From: Phytophthora sp. 'mugwort'
Taxonomy: Eukaryota; Oomycota; Peronosporomycetes; Peronosporales; Peronosporaceae
Length of the DNA: 64,000 nt
NCBI GenBank assembly: GCA_033558025.1
Contig: JAUCEF010000013.1
Location: forward strand, 1,419,001 to 1,483,000
Reading direction: 5' to 3'
Under the pieces are notes generated by a model. That model saw only the letters and a list, made by a program, of their open reading frames with translations, was not told the DNA's origin and did not search any database. Made by a program: the position numbers and the translations under genes. Numbering within the stretch: the first letter of the stretch is position 1; the number at the start of each line of letters is the position of its first letter. This document shows positions 12,330-23,217 of the stretch, in pieces.

Positions 12330-13905
12330 CCGTATGCAGGCAGACGCGGCAAAGGCGGCATTCGCGCGAGTGATGTCAAGATTCCCAGAAATTATCGCGA
12401 GGCTACGCGGTCGAAGGTCGCTGACTACTGGAAAGCAGCGATGTATGAGGAGATGCGGCGATGAAAGCCAAGGGCGTGCTCGGAATGATTCCGAAGAGCA
12501 AGATGCCGAATGGCACGAAAGCCATCCAGACCATGTGGGTCTACGACGTCAAGACAGATAATGTGGGCTACGTCGTGCGCTTTCGAGCGCGGACTGTGGC
12601 TCGAGTGACAAACAGCGTCCGGGTATTAGTTATGACGAGACTTTCAGTCCTGTTGCACGCATGGCGGTTTATACTGTTCATTGCGGTATGCCAACTGTTG
12701 GGCCTGCCCATTTTCCAGGTAGACATCACCACAGCCTACTTGCTGGCGGTAAGACAATACCTCGAATCACTAAAAGGCTATCGATGTGAGATAAATGGCA
12801 TGATTTACTTGATTTATATAGCACTCAATGGTCTCAAACAGTCCGGCCGTGAGTGGAACACGAAGGTGAATACCAGTTTCCTACGCTATGAATTTAAGCG
12901 ATGTGGTACCGAGCCGTGCTTGTACTACTACGATCGCGATGGCAGTTCGCCATAGTCCTGCTGTACGTGGACGATATCCTCTGTACCACAAAGAAAGTGG
13001 CGTTCAAGGAGAAGACGTTCCAGAAGTTGGATGATTACTACGATTTGAAGGACCAGGGCCTCCTCAACACCTATTTGGGCATGGAAGTTGCGCAGAATGA
13101 CACGTCGATCAAGAATCATCAGACTAACTACTGTGAAGAAATTCTTGAGCGTTTTTTTTTCAATTTTTCTGTTGCACACGCAAGCAGGATCCCGATGGAG
13201 ACTAAGATGAGACTCACTGTGAATGATGCGACATACGGACACTGCCCAGCGAAATCAGGTGCTGGCTTACGGCAAGGTGTTCCCGTATCGTGAGCTCATC
13301 GGATCACCGATGTACTTGGCGACGTGTACCAGACCCGATATCGCTTACGTGGTTGGACAGCTCAGCAGATTTTGCAGAGCCCTACGCGGCAGCACATTGG
13401 TATGGCCAATATAGTGTTGCGGTACCTGGTTGGTAGGAAAAGCCAGTAATTGTCTATTTGAGAGACGCAGCAGCCGAAGAGGGTGGGCGCTGATCATCGA
13501 TGGATTGACTCTGACTGGGGCAACGAACTCAACACGTAACTGGCTACGTGCATTGCATGGCCGGAGGTGCTGTTTCGTGGGCATCACGACGCCAGAGCAT
13601 TGTAGCTCAGTCTGCCGCTGAGGCGGAGTATGTAGCAGCGTGTGAGGCTTGCATGGAAGGGCAAGGCCTGCGAAACGTACTGATTGAAGTTTTTTTCTGA
13701 TGTGGCGGCTAAGTTTCGACTTGGCATCGACAACCAAGCCGCATTCGCGATGGCCGCCAATCCGACTTACAGTCGGCGCACGCGGCACATGGAGTTGCGC
13801 TGGCACTATGTCAGGGATCAGTGCGCGAAAAGATCGTGGACCAATGGTAGGTGACGACCGACGTGAACCTGTCGGATATGACGTCAAAGCCACTAGCGAG
13901 CGACC
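12330..13905 (+). pseudogene. copia reverse transcriptase and RNase H part
   Basis: The reverse transcriptase shows PIFQVDITTAYL near 12708-12745 (first catalytic Asp), LNGLKQSGREWN near 12824-12860, and the YVDD box in VLLYVDDILCT at about 12955-12990. The connection and RNase H domains follow: SPMYLATCTRPDIAYVVGQL near 13305-13365, VSWASRRQSIVAQSAAEAEY near 13573-13632 with the catalytic Glu, and the TRHMELRWHYVRD ending near 13780-13815. A stop interrupts the frame at 12952 and there are several shifts. A run of T at 13152-13160 lies in a damaged part. Confidence 0.8.
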
Positions 13906-13973
13906 GCTTCGAGGTGTTAATGCCATGATCGGTATGACTCAAGAACCATATTCCGAAGGAGCTGTCTTCGGAA

Positions 13974-14300
13974 CGGGTGTGTAAACTTCGAAACGCACCG
14001 GAAGTTTTGTACCTCGCGATGTGATCGTAGATGTCTTTCAACTTCACGTAATGAGGAGAACGCTCGCGAGTGTAATCGTAAATTCGGTTTGCTCTGCTGC
14101 CACTCGCGACCATCAGTTGCACGCCGCTAGGGATTGGCGCGTCCTTGGAGACTCGACGAACAGAGGGATACTTTGATACACTTCATCCAACGGCTCATGA
14201 TCCGTAAGTGCCTTTTGACCTCGATACGGCATTGCACGCTAGAGTGTTGCACAAACTGAGCACCCAACACCTTTCACATTTTGAAATGGTCGTAACCCTT
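13974..14300 (-). pseudogene. MULE transposase relic, N-terminal part
   Basis: The minus strand encodes LTDHEPLDEVYQSIPLFVES, then (one frame over) VQLMVASGSRANRIYDYTRE and SPHYVKLKDIYDHIARYK. This resembles the region before the catalytic core in oomycete MULE proteins, where a His-containing zinc-like segment is followed by a helical segment with the wording GxKxxxIxxYxxExS...KDVxN. It stops at the copia relic. I infer that it belongs with the minus-strand MULE segment at 9236-9950. Confidence 0.4.
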
Positions 14301-15682
14301 TGAACCGAACCGCGGTTTCAGCCACGGGTACAAATGTCACTTTCGCTCGAGTCGCCATCCGTGCATGGTACACTCTATCGCTGACCGCATCTACATCTTC
14401 GTCGGCGCTCTCCATAATATTTTCCGTGTTCTGGGCATTCGCAATCCCGTCTATCCCAGTCTAGACCCCAATTGCCCCGGAAGAAGCCGGCTACTCAACA
14501 CCGACGTCACTGTGGCTGTCACTGTTGATAATAGAGGCCTGAATGTTATTGTGAACGTCACATGATATGTCCTATTTTTTGCAAATCGGCCGCTTTATAG
14601 CCGATTTAGGCTCTATATATACGAGTAGCCCTTTTTAGTACCCCATATAAACAGAACGTCAGTCCGATTTGTTATATCCCAATCCCTGTTCATATATCAC
14701 ATATTGCCGTCGATTTGAGTCAAATCGCTTCGAATGCCCATTTAACACTGGAGATTCGAGGTCATCGCTATATTATAAACGATGTCGATGTCGCTACTAT
14801 CATTAAGCAAGGGATAACTAGACGTATAAAGATTGAAAAGGATTAAAAATGAATACGGATGTATCTCTCAAGTCTGTTAGGAATGAAAATGTGTTCCTTT
14901 GGGGCGCAGTCTCTGAACTATTTGCTCATTCGAGACTCGATCCGCACAAGGCTACTTTAATAGCGGAGCTATAAAAGGCTTTATTAAAAGCTCGTGGTGT
15001 CCTATGCTTTAGATTTGCACAATGGACGTTTACATCCAGAGCTCAGATTTAATTTTTCTCCTACCTTGTTTTACTATGTTGTTACCCATCCAAAACGGCC
15101 TAACCGAGCTGGACATATTAGTCGGTTATCACAATAAGCTCTCGCATATACGAAATGTGTTCTTTTCCGCGTCGTGCTACAGTCCTGATAGCAAATCACA
15201 GCAAAACCATGGCTTAAACGTGTATAAAAACATGATCCTTTGCTGCCTACATACCTGGGTAGGAGACGTGGTTACCAGATGTTCTACACGTGTAGCATTG
15301 TCACCTTCTTGGTCGGTTCCTGAGCTGCAAAAACATGTTCGTTTAGTACGCAGTGATCATCCACATAACCACATACCTCACAATCATTCCTGGAGACTAG
15401 GGAGCAATTACTCGGCGAGTTTGGGCGGGAATGGGGCGACGGGGTGTAGTACATTTAGAAGGAGCCGAGGTGGGGGGCGCGGTCTAGGGTTTCTCGCGAC
15501 GCAACAGGTTGTACAACTGAGTGGGTGATCATCACGTAATTTAAACATGCGAAATGTTAAAATACAAACATGGCAAAACATTGTTTCAGCCATGTTAAAA
15601 AAAACATTAAAATATGTTGGAAACCACGGCTACGAAATTGATTAAAGCATAAGTTGCAGCAATATGAATTAGCCGTAAGGTT
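14301..15682. other. AT-rich intergenic stretch
   Basis: No convincing gene. Short open frames here (for example 15022-15528) have no recognisable domain. The stretch 14570-14760 is AT-rich with a TATATATA-like segment near 14616, as in decayed LTR or transposon ends, but I could not pair it with another copy. Confidence 0.4.
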
Positions 15683-17432
15683 ATGTTGATCGTTCAGAAA
15701 TCGCGACTCTTCATCGAGAAGGGGAAGATGCAGATGCAGAAGTCGCCGGCGTCCACTGAGATCTCTGCCGGCATATCCACACCAGCTCGGCGTCGGCGTC
15801 GTACCCGGCACAACCCCAGTCCCGTCGCTAGTGAGCATCGAGATTCACTTGAAGATCCAAATGATGGTGACAACGATGAATACTGGGACGAAGCTGAAGA
15901 GAGCGCGGAGATGCCGCCACCAATTCCGATTGTCGTGTTGACTGCGCCTCTAGCAACAGTTCCAGAGGGTGAGAAATCACCCAAACACGGCGTTTCTTCT
16001 CCTCCGTCGACACCTGTGCGTGCTGTCGGATTCCCAGTCGCAAAAGCTCGACGGGCCGGGTTACAAGCAAAAGAGAGGGTGGTGGGTTCCTGTCGTTTAG
16101 TATGGTCATCGTTCGATTTACTAATACAAAGTGACGGTGTAGATGCATCGGACAAGTGGCCCTCCATCGGGGACGTTGGCACGTCGACCGAGTGGGAGAC
16201 GATGGCGTGCACATGCTCCGGACTACGACGAAGAAGTGGCGCGGGCCCATTTGTTCAAGCCCCCGCTTCCGCCTACACACACAGGTAAACGCCGTGTGGC
16301 AGTTTACTACACATGCGAGCAGATCGCTCTGTTCAAGTTACTCAAGTGGACGGAAAAGAGTGCAAAGGAGAGTCGTCGTACTGAAGCTGCTGAGGTGAAA
16401 AGGGACGGAGGAGTAGCAACGACGGCACAAGCAAGTCTAGGGCTTGCCGACTGGGAAAACACGATGTACTTGGAAGTTTTGCACTCGAGCTTCACGCCGG
16501 AACACAACCTTGAGACCATTTCGGGTGATGGAGACCCATTTGTTGCTCAACGTGCTGCAGCGCTTCAAGAGAAGCACGCGTTTTTCTTTGCGTAAGTTTG
16601 TCGACTCTCTCGTTTGATTGAGTAAAGTTCTTATGTTTCTACTTCGCGTGGTATTTTTTTTTTTATTGATTTGATTGTAGGACGGGCTGCTGTGTCTTCT
16701 GGGGTCTTACACGAGAGGAAGAGGCTCGTCGTCTAATGATGCTGACTCCGTTCTCGTCAGGCTTGATGGATCAAGTTGATGCGCAAGATATGGAGTTCAG
16801 CTATGGCGAACGATCCAGTATCGCAAAGGATGCCATCGTGCTCTGTACGACAAGCGTAGCTGAGAAGATCGCTCTATCATTTGCAATGTCACAATCAGCG
16901 ACGCTGGGTGCATTTGAGATTCGAGTGGAAGATCGTATCCGCTCGACAAAGCACATTCCGTCCAGCCTTGCATCGGTTGGGTCGATTCAATATTCACAAG
17001 ACGACACGTCGAAGCTCATCGGACAGCTTTTCATTGAGCTGGCTGATGTGAATATTCATTCAAATATTCTGGACGAACCTGATTATTTCTTTAAGTCGCA
17101 GGACAACGACGACTTCAAGTACCTGTACGAGAAAATGCTCAAGTACCAGGATGTGGCCAACCGTGTGGCCATTCTGAACAAGCGTCTTAGTATCATCCGC
17201 GACCTGTAAGCTCTGTCGTCTGTGTTCATCTGGTATCTGTTTTGTTTTTACCATTTTGTATATTCGTATATATTTGTTGTTCAGGGTGGGTGTGCTAAAC
17301 CAGCAACTGACACATCACCAGGGCTCGAAACTCGAGTGGATTATTATCTGGATGCTCGTGTTCCAAGTTATCATCGCCATTGGATGGGAGATTTTCTTGA
17401 AGGATATTTTAGGCTACTTTCATTGGGGATGA
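15683..17432 (+). CDS. RMD1/RMND1 (DUF155) family protein
   Basis: Four exons join in frame: 15683-16081, 16143-16591, 16681-17205 and 17285-17432, giving 506 residues. The introns have GT-AG ends, and the first carries a TACTAAT-like branch site. An alternative donor at 16079 also keeps the frame. The N-terminal third is low-complexity and acidic or basic. The conserved part includes RRVAVYYTCEQIALFKLLKW, then YLEVLHSSFTPEHN, the family core GCCVFWGLTREEEARRL, and SSIAKDAIVLCTTSVAEKIA. A C-terminal hydrophobic segment (IIIWMLVFQVIIAIGWEIF) can anchor it in a membrane. DUF155 proteins in yeast and animals include mitochondrial inner-membrane translation factors and sporulation-related Rmd proteins; location here is inferred only. 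Translation could also start at the ATG at 15728. Confidence 0.85.
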
Positions 17433-18249
17433 AGAGGGCGATCAACCAGCGCATTATATTTTGATTATCGCAACCCCATTCATGCATGTACAATAATCGC
17501 GTTCGGGGAGGTACATGTACATGTACGTTTAGAGTTCTTTTCTGAATCTAGTCGCACGATCAGATAGCGTGGTGTGAACCTGGGGCAACGACCAATACGC
17601 TTCGTACAGTCGATGATCATCCATGGACACGCGGAGGAGCGGCCCCATTCTTACCCCGCCCAAAATCTTCGCCTCGGGACAGCAGAGTTGTCAATTTGTG
17701 AAAACAACATTTCCCTTGTGTACCTTGTTGAGCGCTCGTAGACTCATTGCGTTGGCTTCAATCCACATGCAATTTCTCCAGTTTCAGGATACGAATGGCA
17801 ATCGCTCGAAATGTGAGTGATGGCTTAAACTTCCACGCCAGTTTTTCAGAGACGGTGACAGGTTCAGTGGTTTGACTTGTTCGTGAGGAATTGTTAAGGG
17901 TTTGGCTATCTGCAAGCATAGCCTGAAACAAGCTGGTGGTCGCTGCACCAAGAAGCATTATTCTGAAGATTCGCAGACTGGAAATGGACAGTTAGAAGGT
18001 GTTCTGCGGTTGTTGGTTTGCTCGCCTGCGTGGGTCACAATTAAATCATCTGCTGCACACTTGTCTTCTTCTCGTCTATGTATCTTTTTGCGTTTGCGTT
18101 TGTGATACTGTGCTAGCCTTCCGGTGTCTGCAGGTGGTTCTCAATCAGTAGCAGTGCAAAACGCATTGCAATTCATACAATTTATCTATCTCTATCCTAG
18201 CACCTTTTGCTTTGGTCTAGAGTGAATCACGTTGTCGGTAACGATTTAT
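17433..18249. other. intergenic between convergent genes
   Basis: Spacer between the stop of the RMD1-type gene and the stop of TRM61. It contains a short palindromic ACATGTACATGTAC stretch near 17513-17526. I see no gene. Confidence 0.5.
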
Positions 18250-19377
18250 TCACTCGAAGAACTTGGTAGCGAACGTAAGGTACGCCGTGTGTCCACGGAT
18301 CTCGTCGTCCTTCTTGGCCACAATGTGCTCTCCGACACCACCAGGCACATACTTTCGCTTACGTCCGCCGTTCTGCTTGCACTCCTTCTCCTCTTCCGTC
18401 TTGTTCCAGTCTTCCTCAGCCTCCGTCAGCTCGTTCACTGTCGAAGCAGTAGCAGCTCCATTCTCGGTCTTCACCTTCTTGCCGAATCCAAAATCAGGGA
18501 CTGGCAGGTCAATCCGTCGCGAGTTGTACGGCACCAACCTCGTCTCAATCGTACGAATCACTACATCAAAGACACAAAAAAAGCCATCGTCAGTACCTCT
18601 TCAACCTCAATAAACCCTCCATCCTCCTCTCAACTCACACTCAAAATTGGCGCTTCTCAATGCACCGCACGTCTTCTGCACCTGTTCAATACAAGGCGAG
18701 TACGAGGCGAAGAACCCTCCTTGCTTCAACATCTTAGCAGCGTGACCCACCGCCTTCCAGGGACTGGGAAGGTCAAGGAATACACAGTCGATGGTGCCTT
18801 CCAGATCCACGGGAAAGCCCTGTTCGCAAGCGTCTCTGCAGTCCACCGTGATGACGCTCTCCAGTCCGTTGCGCTTGAACTCCTCGCGCGCGATCTCCGC
18901 CCTGTGCGCGTTGAACTCGAAGGTGAAGACGTGACCGTGCGGTGCCACGGTACGAGCGAAGCTCGTGGTGAGCGCGCCACTGCCCGTGCCGGACTCTACA
19001 ACGCGAGAGCCCGAGCGCAGCGCTGCTGCGAACATGATGGCGCTAGCGTCCAGCGTGAAGACGATCTGTGTGCGATGGCGTAGCGCGCGACTCCAAAGCT
19101 CGGGCGTCGGGGCCAGCAGGATGAGGTACCCACGCGCATTCTTCTTCCTCGATATGATCTTGGAGCCGAAGGGCTGGCCAATCATGTCGTTGTGGTAGAA
19201 GGCGCCGTGTCGGTTCTGGTAGATGGCGTCACGCTGTGCGTAGCAGTATGTGAGCGAGTTGTGCGTCTCGAAGAGGATAACGAGTGAGCCTTCCTCGATG
19301 AGTGGTGGAGACTTCCACATGGAGTTGCGCATGGTCGTCACGGACGCGGCGTTCACTTCAGCGGACGGCATAGCCAT
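18250..19377 (-). CDS. TRM61: tRNA (adenine-58-N1)-methyltransferase catalytic subunit
   Basis: Two exons (19377-18639 and 18560-18250) join across a 78-base GT-AG intron to give 349 residues, close to the family length. The product methylates A58 in the T-loop of tRNAs using S-adenosylmethionine, in a complex with a TRM6 subunit, mainly in the nucleus. The N-terminal TRM61 domain is seen in GSLVILFETHN and KIISRKKNARGYLILLAPTP. The SAM-binding motif I is RVVESGTGSGAL at about residues 125-136, motif II lies around HVFTFEFNAHRA, and the motif IV DLPSPW lies at about 202-207. The start ATG at 19377 has a good context (ACCATGG). The C-terminal exon carries a Lys-rich stretch ending in FATKFFE. 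No disruption is seen. Confidence 0.93.
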
Positions 19378-19843
19378 GGTGCTACCTACGTACGGCCTGG
19401 CACTTGAGTGGTGTAAGTGATTGGTGTGGTGTACACATAGCGAGTAAAGATCCTGCACACCAAATACACGCATATTAAGTGCCACATTGACGATTGAGGG
19501 GCAAGGCCTACTCCCCCTGGCTGCTGCGTCGGTGTGGCAAGATAATCATACTGTGTAGCAACAGAAGGAAAGCGCGTTCTGGTTGTTTGATAATGCACAA
19601 CTGAGGCTTTTTATAATGCTTGCGATAAGTTATTTTCTGTTTATGCGCGGTCGCCTCGACGTCTGTGGATATCTTCAAGCTCAGAGGTAACACCACATTA
19701 TCGAAAGGCCGCATCTTCCTGGTCTTCACACGTCGACACACGTCGACCACACGCCCCAACTCTCTGCTGCGTGATAGCTCCATCACCCTTCATTCCTCAG
19801 CTCCCTATGTTTAAACTCCGCCGATGACTCCCCCTACATTGAT

Positions 19844-20134
19844 TTATTTGTCTTCCGAGCTGTCGTAGTTCGGGTCGTTGCGGTCCACGGCAGCGATCGC
19901 ACCCTCTTCGGCCGTCGTAACGCCCCAATTGTGCGCACCAGCACCGCCTACACATTTAGCATAAAAACACCACAAGTGTCAGCTTATAATGCTGCAATTA
20001 AATCATTACTTCAGTTCCGTATCTGCGGCACGCGTACCCTTCTTGGGTCCCCCGACTCCCGAGCCCATGGGGCCACGCGACTGGCGGTCCTTGTGGTCGT
20101 TCTTCTTGTTAGCGAGTTCGCGGCTCTGCGGCAT
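19844..20134 (-). CDS. 66-residue PDCD4/MRF N-terminal-like protein
   Basis: Two exons (20134-20038 and 19947-19844) join across a 90-base GT-AG intron to give 66 residues. The protein reads from a basic start (MPQSRELANKKNDHKDRQSR) into VGGPKKGGAGAHNWG, then to AVDRNDPNYDSSEDK at the end. The pair KKGGAG...W plus DxxDPNYD is also found, in the same order, in the N-terminal region of animal PDCD4 and plant MRF proteins, where it precedes the MA3 domains; in PDCD4 this region contacts the small ribosomal subunit. Here there is no MA3 domain and the protein ends right after the motif. A role at the ribosome is inference. It lies head to tail with TRM61, 466 bases upstream of its start. The splice is strongly supported because both halves of the motif meet exactly at the junction. 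Confidence 0.8.
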
Positions 20135-21105
20135 GGCTGTCGGACTTTTGTCTAGGTTGCACTTTACTCGAAGCTTGTATTGCTCACTTGGTTGCACTTT
20201 GGATTATGAGCCATAACAAATTTGCTGTGGCAGAAATGTCTTTAGAGGCGACCCCCGGTCTTCTTCAACACGCACCTGAGCCGCGAGCAACAGCTGCTTT
20301 GTATCTGGATCCGAGGACGGATGACATGTGTCGATCAGACTCGAATTTCTATGCAGCCGAAAGTGGATCGTCGGTCTTTGTCGCAGAGAGTGTGTCACAC
20401 ACAAACCAAATCCGGTGTGCGACACACAACGAAAAGTGTGGTTCACATGCAAAATTGTTAACTTCAACTCGCGGTGTCGCCCACACGAAACGTCGGGAAT
20501 GGTGGCACGCGGTGCCATAACGGACGAAAACGGCTCAATTCGACAACAAAAAACGTTGCTTCGGACGGCATTGCCGTCCTCGCTTGCTTGTGGTTCTGCC
20601 TATTTACCGCGTGCTCTCATGAGGTGGTGCGCATCAATTGATCTGCTACTATGTATGTCTAGCGGGTCGACCTGCCAAGTTCGACCTAACTACACATCAA
20701 CGGAGAGAATTTTGCGTGGTCCGCCGTTCGCGCCAGTACATTAATGGAATTACTATAATGGCTGGTGTTGTAGCGCGCATCGGAGCTCGTCCCTGCGTCC
20801 AGATGGGGGCACGTCGTCGAGCGCACTTGGCTTCGATTTCGACCGTCGATCGTCACCTCGTCGAGTCTTGTGTCCGAGTTGCCGTTGCTGAAAGCCGGAA
20901 GCTAACCGCCGCAATCAACCGCATCACGTCTCACGGACGCCCAGCAGTCGCGAGGTACGTCAGCACGAGGAGAGAATGGCGGAAGGGGTATGCTTTTCCT
21001 CCGGCAGCTGTTGCTTTTAGTCATTTCCACTTGAACTAGGTGGCCGAAGCAGCATAGCCATTCCAGTCCAGATTTGAGTTCGTGCTACGCAGCCAAGAGA
21101 CCAAC
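20135..21105. other. intergenic, divergent promoter region
   Basis: This region separates the PDCD4-like gene (leftward) from the first intact ankyrin gene (rightward). Open frames here have no recognisable domain. A short inverted pair GTGTGTCACACAC lies near 20390-20402. Confidence 0.45.
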
Positions 21106-21870
21106 ATGAGCTTCCGAACGTGCGTGTTCGCCGCTGTAGAAGTCGTAATGCGGGAGCAGGACGCGCTGGCGGGGTGTCCACACGTGGCCGAGATAGTAAG
21201 CGAGTACTTGGACGCCTCGCAGAAGTGGACGATCGAGCGCGCAGCATGCGCTGGATACATGACGCTGCTCAACCGACTGGGTAAGAGAGAACTACCAATT
21301 ACGCCTCGAGACCTGGACTGGTCGTTGCGCACAGCGGCCGACCGGGGCGATCTGGCCGTCGTCAAGTGGCTTACCGCGTACCAGCCAGATATGGAATGCT
21401 CCACGCGAGTTATGGACTCAGCCGCTTTACGTGGACACCTCCACATCATCAAGTGGCTCCACCACTACCGGGACGAGGGCTGTACGACGGCAGCTATGGA
21501 CAGTGCCGCCGCATACGGGCGACTGGATGTCGTTCAATGGCTACACGAGAACCGTGGGGAAGGCTGCACGACGGCTGCGATGGACAGCGCGGCCGCTGGC
21601 GGACACTTGAAGACCGTGCAATGGCTCACAGTAAACCGTACGGAAGGCTGTACCAGTGTGGCCTCCCACTTCGCGTTGCTCAATGGCCACATGCACATCC
21701 TGCGGTGGCTCAACGAGCAGAACGTGGAGGTGCAAGATGCCGACCAAGCGATGGGCGCGCGGTCCCCGACTCGCTGGTCCCGGAGAGAACGACGACTCAG
21801 CGCTACGCTGTTGGAAGCGCCGCGACACCGCCCGCGGCGCATGAGCATGGGGCTCTCGTGCCGAAACTGA
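21106..21870 (+). CDS. ankyrin-repeat protein, tandem copy 1
   Basis: An uninterrupted frame of 254 residues starts at the ATG at 21106 (MSFRTCVFAAVEVVMREQD); no ATG lies further upstream in frame. After an N-terminal part typical of oomycete ankyrin proteins (HVAEIVSEYLDASQKWTIER) come five or six units: ADRGDLAVVKWLTAYQPDM, ALRGHLHIIKWLHHYRDEG, AAYGRLDVVQWLHENRGEG, AAGGHLKTVQWLTVNRTEG and LLNGHMHILRWLNEQN. The C-terminal 45 residues are basic and rich in Arg. Such proteins bind other proteins, but the partners are unknown. The neighbour at 22495-23217 is a close paralog in the same direction. Confidence 0.85.
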   Translation: MSFRTCVFAAVEVVMREQDALAGCPHVAEIVSEYLDASQKWTIERAACAGYMTLLNRLGKRELPITPRDLDWSLRTAADRGDLAVVKWLTAYQPDMECSTRVMDSAALRGHLHIIKWLHHYRDEGCTTAAMDSAAAYGRLDVVQWLHENRGEGCTTAAMDSAAAGGHLKTVQWLTVNRTEGCTSVASHFALLNGHMHILRWLNEQNVEVQDADQAMGARSPTRWSRRERRLSATLLEAPRHRPRRMSMGLSCRN

Positions 21871-22494
21871 GTGTGTTGCCTGTGCGACAGCAGCACACAG
21901 AGAGACAAAATGCATATCATATTTGACGGCTGGATCGAACAGCACGTCGTTAAGATCAGAGTAACTAACTACCAATCAATATCAACACAGCAAGTTGAAG
22001 CGCACATCAACAGATGCTGAAGCTAATAACCGATGCAGTAATTATGGCGGCTTGTCGGATGCTGTATAGTTAGTGTCGCAGACAAAAAGGTCACCCCATA
22101 CTTGTCGGGGTCCGATGCGCCTCTAGCTTCGCCTCAGCGGGATCAGCGAGTACGCGGGCTTTCCAGTCATGCTGCAGACCTACATGCGTGCGAGCACGAG
22201 GAATCACCGCAGCGTGGGTCGATGTAGCTCAATCGAAACCGCTTGAAATCAACAATCACTGATTATCAATCAGTCGCAGGGTCAGAACCTGAAGACTTGG
22301 ATGCATGTCGACGACCTGAGACGATGTTCAGCTTTTACTATTCTGGTCATGCGTCTAGATCTGGGCATCACCCATCGTCTTTCTTGTAAGGGGTGATACA
22401 AGGCTCATTGTCTGTGATGTACTTGTTCATTTTTGATTCAGCAAAGAATACAGGAAGCGCCACAGCAAGCAAAGCAGATCACAGCGCAACAACT
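21871..22494. other. intergenic between tandem ankyrin genes
   Basis: No gene seen. A possible splice acceptor (TTGATTCAG at about 22433-22441) lies in the 5' leader of the downstream gene, so a 5' untranslated exon is possible. Confidence 0.4.
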
Positions 22495-23217
22495 ATGACG
22501 ATAGATCGGATGATGAGCGTCGATGTGGTCGTACGAGATCAAATCGGCCCCATTGCCAGCGGCTTAGTGCCTGAACTCATCGACTCCTTCCTAGACTGCT
22601 CCACTCGATGGACTATCCAAAAGGCTGCGTGCAGCGGATACCTCTCGTTGTTGAAGCGGCTGGGTGAGCGGGACGCAGAAATCACCGACCACGGCTTCGA
22701 CTGGTCCATGCGGATTGCAGCAACCGAAGGCTACCTTAGCATCGTGAAGTGGCTCACAGCGTACTGTCCTGAGATGAAGATTTCGACTCGAGTGATGGAT
22801 GCTGCCGCATTACGGGGACACCTGGAAATCGTAATCTGGCTGCACGAAAACCGGGGTGAAGGCTGCTCCGTGCACGCCATGGACAGCGCTGCAGCAGGCG
22901 GCCATCTCGACGTCGTCCAATGGTTGCACGAGAACCGTTCGGAGGGATGCACGACAGGAGCGATGGACACGGCTGCTGCTGGAGGTCATTTGGCCACGGT
23001 GCAGTGGCTCTGGACGAACCGCACTGAAGGCTGCACGACCGTGGCTGTTGATTTCGCGATCTACAATGGCCACTTCCCTGTCGTGAAGTGGTTTAGCGAG
23101 CTCGCGGATTTTCAGCCGCGAAGTGCCAAACACACTGCAGGAAGCAGCAGCAACAACGGTGGTAATGCTTGTATCAAGAAGCAACCCAGCGGCCAAGCAA
23201 CGCTCTCCTTCGAGTAA
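22495..23217 (+). CDS. ankyrin-repeat protein, tandem copy 2
   Basis: An intact frame of 240 residues runs from the ATG at 22495; a second ATG at 22510 is also possible. It aligns along its length with the gene at 21106-21870: LVPELIDSFLDCSTRWTIQK corresponds to HVAEIVSEYLDASQKWTIER in copy 1. The units include ATEGYLSIVKWLTAYCPEM, ALRGHLEIVIWLHENRGEG, AAGGHLDVVQWLHENRSEG, AAGGHLATVQWLWTNRTEG and IYNGHFPVVKWFSELADF. The tail differs from copy 1: it is rich in Ser, Asn and Lys and ends in ATLSFE. The two genes are a tandem duplication whose tails have diverged. Confidence 0.85.
   Translation: MTIDRMMSVDVVVRDQIGPIASGLVPELIDSFLDCSTRWTIQKAACSGYLSLLKRLGERDAEITDHGFDWSMRIAATEGYLSIVKWLTAYCPEMKISTRVMDAAALRGHLEIVIWLHENRGEGCSVHAMDSAAAGGHLDVVQWLHENRSEGCTTGAMDTAAAGGHLATVQWLWTNRTEGCTTVAVDFAIYNGHFPVVKWFSELADFQPRSAKHTAGSSSNNGGNACIKKQPSGQATLSFE

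Larger units (their letters stand above)
10030..13930 (+). mobile_element. Ty1/copia retrotransposon relic
   Basis: The pol order GAG-pre-integrase, integrase, reverse transcriptase, RNase H identifies a copia-type LTR retrotransposon. No gag gene or protease is visible upstream of 10030, so the 5' end is lost. No long terminal repeat pair was found by eye. Frameshifts and stops occur throughout. The flanks on both sides carry minus-strand MULE coding sequence. Confidence 0.8.

Noticed and set aside
18232..19083. 283-residue plus-strand frame
   Set aside because: It is the antisense of TRM61, which has all its motifs and a clean intron on the minus strand.
20188..20520. 110-residue plus-strand frame
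   Set aside because: No recognisable domain, no good start context, and it overlaps the divergent promoter region.
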